Source of the DNA: Burkholderiaceae bacterium
Lineage (GTDB): Bacteria > Pseudomonadota > Gammaproteobacteria > Burkholderiales > Burkholderiaceae_C
DNA length: 10,969 nucleotides
NCBI GenBank assembly: GCA_031256125.1
Contig: JAIRRE010000151.1
Coordinates: forward strand, 1 to 10,969
Reading direction: 5' to 3'
This document shows, one piece after another, positions 8,701 through 10,969 of this stretch. The number at the start of each line of letters is the position of its first letter. Within the stretch, counting starts at the first letter, position 1. Under the pieces are notes generated by a model. It had not been told where the DNA came from, searched no databases, and saw only the letters and a program-made list of their open reading frames with translations. The translations under genes were made by a program, and so were the position numbers.

Positions 8701-8835
8701 TACACGGTGCGCCTGAACAACGCGGGGAATTTCAACCTGCCGCCGACCCGCGTCGAGGCCATGTACGCGCCGGAAATGTTCGGCGAAACGCCCAATGCGC
8801 GTATGACGGTGGAGCAGGCAAGCGCCCAGCCATGA
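2731..8835 (+). CDS. Secreted bacterial α2-macroglobulin with thioester motif (YfhM-related, long form)
   Basis: A 2034-residue α2-macroglobulin-family protein, thought to trap attacking proteases in the periplasm: cleavage of a bait segment triggers a conformational change and covalent capture through a Cys-Gln thioester. Seen in order: a signal peptide with hydrophobic core 6-21 and probable SPase I site after ALA at 25-27; N-terminal β-sandwich domains to about 370; macroglobulin repeats including an MG2-like segment (DRVVHTIFDRTLFHAGETVS, from 663) and FRVEDFRLP (792-800); an acidic tract 871-887; an aromatic segment 1156-1185; a bait-like Gly-rich linker 1295-1313; the A2M motif around PLNDALTTFRIVA (1341-1353); a thioester domain with CLEQ at 1540-1543; and a C-terminal bMG10-type domain (about 1890-2025, ending VEAMYAPEMFGE). 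It is roughly 380 residues longer than E. coli YfhM and has no lipobox cysteine. AGGAGA at 2718-2723 fixes the start. It overlaps pbpC by four bases. Confidence 0.96.
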   Translation: MSRHRIPIIWASLLALFAFLGSSRALALTLTGVTPQGEVAQVRQVVARFDQSAVNFGDPRASAPLTVTCDNAQAGKGTGRWLNDKQWVFDFADDLPAGVRCTVTPVRGFKSPAGAALKAAARYAFNTGGPAVSNIYPDPDSYDGADAIDEQQVFLLELTSPATPASVSANVWCNAEDLGERIPVQIVEGATRAALIKNAYWARRAKKEPQRFFALQCKRTLSSDAGVQLVYGRGVATPSGVANSVEQRYDFKVRKPFAIDFSCERENAQSGCLPIRPMQLRFNAPVTRALAAQITLTGGGKTLAPTFDADADKAPDAQFDGIQFTPPFDEQTDYTIELPKDFKDISGRTLGVPESFPLHTRTGAAPPLAKFAAAPFGIVERLAEPDGVATMPVTVRRVEPALAVQDYTPGQVADLSARGDADIIAWMHTLRRYDETDVPRDVAAQDVHDPLPPAIHHEKGRNSDAVESRTVSLLAGQSGVHMLNLPPQEKGDTRPFEVIGIPLTPGYHVLEIASPQLGRALLDEGYGAQRTMYVRTGVLVTNLAVHFKLGRENALAWVTTLDKGQPVTGARVQVSDCRGKVLASGSTDAHGIVMFDGLSPQPPDCNTNRDAALSDDANTGYFVSARATDAKGVQDLAFVWSDWKRGIEPWRFSQPTSDDPSPDRVVHTIFDRTLFHAGETVSMKHLIRNLTASGNGFSVPSRDQAPDTLLITHVGSGQQFRQPLTWHKTGTGGLSAENTFAIPAAAKLGEYDVTLLTTGSPTTATVALGADGSASLKQVDVGTERSESSGAFRVEDFRLPVFAGRVDPEGKEPLVAVTKVPATVQINYVAGGGAARLSVKVSALVRYADSVNFPDYDDFSFDQPRRNNKSDISDDDESDESDDAPPEGTHVVADKLPLMLDTSGLGKVTIGPIPADTAPRDLVMEASYADPNGEVQTLRSTQTIWPAAVIAGLKTGDWIVTGQKVHLQALALDLNGKPQAGVPLEVRAVAHITTTSRKRMVGGFYAYDNKNETKNMGSVCSGQSDSRGLLPCDVTLNTPGNIELIAVARDAQGRQSQAANTVYVNTLDELWFGGENHDRIDVLPEKKNYAPGETARFQVRMPFRFATALVAVEREGIMETHVVKLGGKDPNISLQVKPEWAPNVYVSVLALRGRIYETPWYSFFTWGWRAPRAWWRAYWYEGREYTAPTAMVDLSKPAFRLGVAAIRVGAQAHTIAVKVSTDKPSYQVRGKAQVTITGTLPDGKPAAGAEVAVAAVDQALLELMPNDSWKLLDAMLQQRSWGVATATAQMEIIGRRHYGRKAVPAGGGGGKSPTRELLDTLLLWNPRVILDAQGRATLTVPLNDALTTFRIVAVADEGTGLFGTGQTTINTTQDLQIISGLPPLVREGDHFRAQITLRNTTKAAMKVRVTPYAPPLALAPQTVEIPAGDAREIAWDAAVPAQTGPMRLNALHWEIEAHDTATGNSGARDALKFSQRVVPAVPLTVQQANLVQLDTPFTLNAAPPAGALPGQGGLRLALQPRLAEGLPAIRDWFDRYPYDCLEQKVSKSIGLRDLTMWHSTLAQMPTYLDKDGLANYFPPSDGEAERGSDILTSYILASANEAAQLDPAYALPDDLLEPMARGLTAFVQGRIERKFWSPRPDLDVRKLAAIEALSRYGKADTRMLESIAIAPSQWPTSAVIDWLQILQRLKDAPQRAQRITEADNILKARLSYQGTKLIFSTDKDDAWWWLMTNGDVNAARLLIAVMNDPAWKDDAGKLVGGFINRQQNGAWHTTTANLWGGLALQEFSRKFESAPVSGVTHAEFGNDKGQVDWSRVQPIKATDAEGVAHQGTFSGAPSAPENLRNNTLFLPWPGNGARETLRVTHEGSGKPWLTLQSVAALPLKAPFAAGYAIKKTIAPVEQAVLGKYTRGDVLRITVEINASADMTWAVVTDPIPAGATILGSGLGRDSEIATQGEKSTGDWFYGFDERSFEAFRRYYEYLPKGIVKLQYTVRLNNAGNFNLPPTRVEAMYAPEMFGETPNARMTVEQASAQP
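3434..3457 (+). repeat. Perfect 10-bp inverted repeat with UUCG tetraloop inside the macroglobulin gene
   Basis: TGGCCACGCC and GGCGTGGCCA are exact reverse complements separated by TTCG. In RNA this makes a ten-base-pair, mostly G/C stem closed by a C(UUCG)G tetraloop, one of the most stable loops known. The left arm also belongs to a 14-base palindrome GGCGTGGCCACGCC at 3430-3443, so two alternative pairings exist. It encodes a locally repetitive peptide (GVATPSGVAN). No T-run follows, so it is not an intrinsic terminator. Confidence 0.85.
8227..8255 (+). repeat. Perfect 12-bp inverted repeat inside the 3' part of the macroglobulin gene
   Basis: TTCTCCGGCGCG and CGCGCCGGAGAA are exact reverse complements separated by five bases (CCCTC). 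The encoded peptide TFSGAPSAPEN lies in a probable linker between the thioester domain and the C-terminal domain. No T-run follows on either strand, so this is not a simple terminator. It lies about 580 bases before pbpC. Confidence 0.85.
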
Positions 8836-10969
8836 AACGCGCATTCATCGGGGCCGCACTGGCTCTGGCAGCCCTGCACGCGCCCTGCGCGCTTGCGGCC
8901 ATGCCCAGCTTCAACCAGGTGCGCAGCGCCTTCCGCCCGTCCGACCTCAGCCTGGTGGACCGCGACGGCGCCCTGGTGCAGCGCGTGCGTATCGACCCGC
9001 GCGTGCGGCGCGGCCAGTGGGTCGCGCTGGCCGATATCTCCCCCGCGCTGCGGCAGGTGATGGTGCTGAGCGAAGACAAGCGCTTTTACGAGCACAGCGG
9101 CGTCGATTGGCGCGCCGTCTCCGCCGCCGCCTGGAGCAACCTGTGGAACACCCGCACGCGCGGGGCATCGACCATCACCATGCAACTGGCCGGCTTGCTC
9201 GAAGCCGATTTGCACCGCGCGCGCGGGGGGCGCAGCCTGGTGCAGAAAATCGAACAAGCCGACGCCGCGCTCGTGCTGGAACGCCACTGGCGCAAAGACC
9301 AGATCCTCGAAGCCTATTTGAACCTGATTCCCCTGCGCGGCGAAATCGTCGGCATCGACGCGCTCTCGCGTACGTTGTTTGCCAAAGCGCCGCAGGGGCT
9401 GGACATGCGCGACGCCGCCATCGCCGCCGTGCTGGTGCGTGCGCCCAACGCCAACCCCGCGCACGTGGCCGCGCGCGCCTGCGCCGTGCTGCGCGCCATG
9501 CACCAAGCCGATGGCGATCACGTTGCCACCGACTGCGCGGCGCTGGATTTGTTCACCGCAGCCGTGCTGCAACGCCACGCCTTTGACGCTAGCGACGGCA
9601 TCGCCCCGCACTTTGCGCGGCAGGCGCTGCGCGAGGCGCAGGCCGGCCATGTGAATCTCGCCGCGCTGCCCGGCGGCGTGCTGCGCACTACCCTGAGCGC
9701 GCCGCTGCAACGCTTTGCGCAGGAGGCGCTCACGCGCCACCTGCGCGAACTGCGGGGCCGCAATGTTGAGGACGGCGCGGTCGTCGTGCTCGACAACGCC
9801 ACGGGCGACGTGCTGGCGTGGGTCGGCTCCTCGGGGCAATTGAGCCGCGCCAGCCAAGTCGATGGCGTGCTCGCCCCGCGCCAGCCCGGCTCCACGCTCA
9901 AGCCCCTGTTGTACGCCGAGGCGCTGGCCGAGCGGCGGCTCACGGCCGCGTCGCTCCTCAACGATGCGCCCGCGCAGATCAGCACCGCCGGGGGCCTGTA
10001 CATCCCGCAGGACTACGACCACGACTTCAAGGGGCGCGTTTCGGTGCGCACGGCGCTTGCTTCGTCGCTCAACGTGCCGGCGGTGCGCACGCTGGTCATG
10101 GTCACGCCCCAGGCCTTCGCGCAGCAGTTGCGCGCCAGTGGCATCGTATTGCCACAAAGTGGGGACTATTACGGCGCCAGCCTGGCGCTGGGCAGCCCCG
10201 ACGTGCCGTTGCTTGAACTTGCCAATGCCTACCGCATGCTTGCCAACGGCGGGCGCTTTGGCGCGGTGCATTCCCTGCCCGGTTCAGTTCCGCCTTTGCA
10301 CCAGGCGCTCGATGCGCGCGCGGCTTTCATCGTCGGCGACATCCTGTCCGACCCGAATGCGCGCGCGCTCACCTTCGGCTTGGATAGCGTTCTGCGCACG
10401 CCCTTCTGGAGCGCTGTGAAAACCGGCACCAGCAAAGATATGCGCGACAACTGGGCCATCGGCTGGTCGCAGCGTTACACCGTCGGCGTCTGGGTTGGCA
10501 ACGACGGCGGCGCGCCGATGTGGGACGTGAGCGGCGTGAGCGGCGCCGCGCCGGTGTGGGCCGACGTGATGGGCTTTTTGCACCACCACACCGCTAGCCG
10601 CGCGCCTGCCCCGCCGCCGGGCGTGATGCGCGAACACGTGCGCTTTGGCGATGAGCTGGAAGCCGCGCGCGATGAATGGTTTATCGCCGGCACCGAACAG
10701 AGCGTGTTCGCGCTCGACCATGCGCCGCAGATGGCCGCGCCGCGCATCCTGGCTCCCACCGACGGCACCATCATCGCGCTCGACCCCGACATACCGCCCA
10801 CCAACCAGCGCCTGCGCCTGCAAGCCCAGGGGCGCGCCGCCGCTTGGCGCATCGACGGGCGGCCCTTTGCGCGCAGCCTGGTCGCTCAATGGTTGCCGTG
10901 GCCAGGCCGGCATGTGCTGCCACTGGTGGCCGCGCGCGGCAAGGTACTCGATCAGGTGCATGTGGACGT
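8832..10969 (+). CDS. pbpC: Penicillin-binding protein 1C (bifunctional wall synthase), 3' end beyond window
   Basis: The 712 visible residues contain both class A PBP domains. The glycosyltransferase (GT51) part shows EDKRFYEHSG (81-90) with catalytic Glu81, GASTITMQLAGLL (111-123) with the TMQ typical of PBP1C, and RKDQILEAYLNLI (154-166). The transpeptidase part shows SxxK at Ser354-Lys357 (PGSTLKP), SxN at 412-414 (SLN) and KTG at 530-532. A C-terminal PBP1C-specific (BiPBP_C) domain begins near 637 (PRILAPTDGT) and is cut by the window; by family length perhaps a few dozen residues are missing. The short N-terminus (Lys-Arg, then about 18 apolar residues and ALAA at 20-23) looks more like a cleavable signal than a membrane anchor. 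The ATG overlaps the macroglobulin stop as ATGA with no strong ribosome site, pointing to translational coupling. By established knowledge it works in the periplasm and pairs with α2-macroglobulins for wall repair. Confidence 0.96.
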   Translation, partial: MKRAFIGAALALAALHAPCALAAMPSFNQVRSAFRPSDLSLVDRDGALVQRVRIDPRVRRGQWVALADISPALRQVMVLSEDKRFYEHSGVDWRAVSAAAWSNLWNTRTRGASTITMQLAGLLEADLHRARGGRSLVQKIEQADAALVLERHWRKDQILEAYLNLIPLRGEIVGIDALSRTLFAKAPQGLDMRDAAIAAVLVRAPNANPAHVAARACAVLRAMHQADGDHVATDCAALDLFTAAVLQRHAFDASDGIAPHFARQALREAQAGHVNLAALPGGVLRTTLSAPLQRFAQEALTRHLRELRGRNVEDGAVVVLDNATGDVLAWVGSSGQLSRASQVDGVLAPRQPGSTLKPLLYAEALAERRLTAASLLNDAPAQISTAGGLYIPQDYDHDFKGRVSVRTALASSLNVPAVRTLVMVTPQAFAQQLRASGIVLPQSGDYYGASLALGSPDVPLLELANAYRMLANGGRFGAVHSLPGSVPPLHQALDARAAFIVGDILSDPNARALTFGLDSVLRTPFWSAVKTGTSKDMRDNWAIGWSQRYTVGVWVGNDGGAPMWDVSGVSGAAPVWADVMGFLHHHTASRAPAPPPGVMREHVRFGDELEAARDEWFIAGTEQSVFALDHAPQMAAPRILAPTDGTIIALDPDIPPTNQRLRLQAQGRAAAWRIDGRPFARSLVAQWLPWPGRHVLPLVAARGKVLDQVHVD

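Noticed and set aside
8876..8892. Lipobox on PBP1C around Cys19
   Set aside because: The residues before the cysteine are His-Ala-Pro; proline at -1 does not fit a lipoprotein signal.
8664..10271. 535-codon minus-strand open frame opposite pbpC
   Set aside because: The plus strand holds complete GT51 and transpeptidase motifs; the minus translation is composition-driven.

Overview
The window looks like chromosomal DNA from a GC-rich proteobacterium. It carries the family-typical periplasmic α2-macroglobulin/PBP1C pair, a CutA gene, and oxidative amino-acid genes. Strong G/C at third codon positions and the style of the proteins suggest a betaproteobacterium, most likely Burkholderiales; this is inferred from protein resemblance and was not tested. 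I see no insertion sequence, tRNA, rRNA, CRISPR array or prophage gene.

Left part (1-2474): a divergent pair. On the minus strand, and running off the left edge, is an FAD-dependent oxidoreductase that closely resembles D-arginine dehydrogenase (DauA) but lacks the two residues I associate with recognition of the arginine side chain. An 87-base gap with no gene separates it from a plus-strand class V (alanine-glyoxylate type) PLP aminotransferase, followed 13 bases later by cutA. The oxidase would yield 2-oxo acids and the aminotransferase uses 2-oxo acids as acceptors, so a joint role in amino-acid catabolism is plausible but inferred.

Middle (2475-2730): a 256-base spacer, visibly richer in A/T than its flanks, with a candidate promoter -10 box about 45 bases before the next start.

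Right part (2731-10969): a very large secreted α2-macroglobulin of 2034 residues with an intact thioester motif (CLEQ), followed by pbpC (penicillin-binding protein 1C). The stop and start codons overlap as ATGA, so the two are almost certainly cotranscribed and translationally coupled. The established model for this pair is that the macroglobulin traps proteases that breach the outer membrane while PBP1C repairs the wall. pbpC is cut by the right edge, probably near its C-terminal end.

The system itself is known, not new. Points that deserve a second look are the non-lipoprotein, disulfide-rich architecture of this macroglobulin, two unusually perfect hairpins inside its coding sequence (one closed by a UUCG tetraloop), a possibly cleavable signal on PBP1C, and the altered active site of the DauA-like enzyme.
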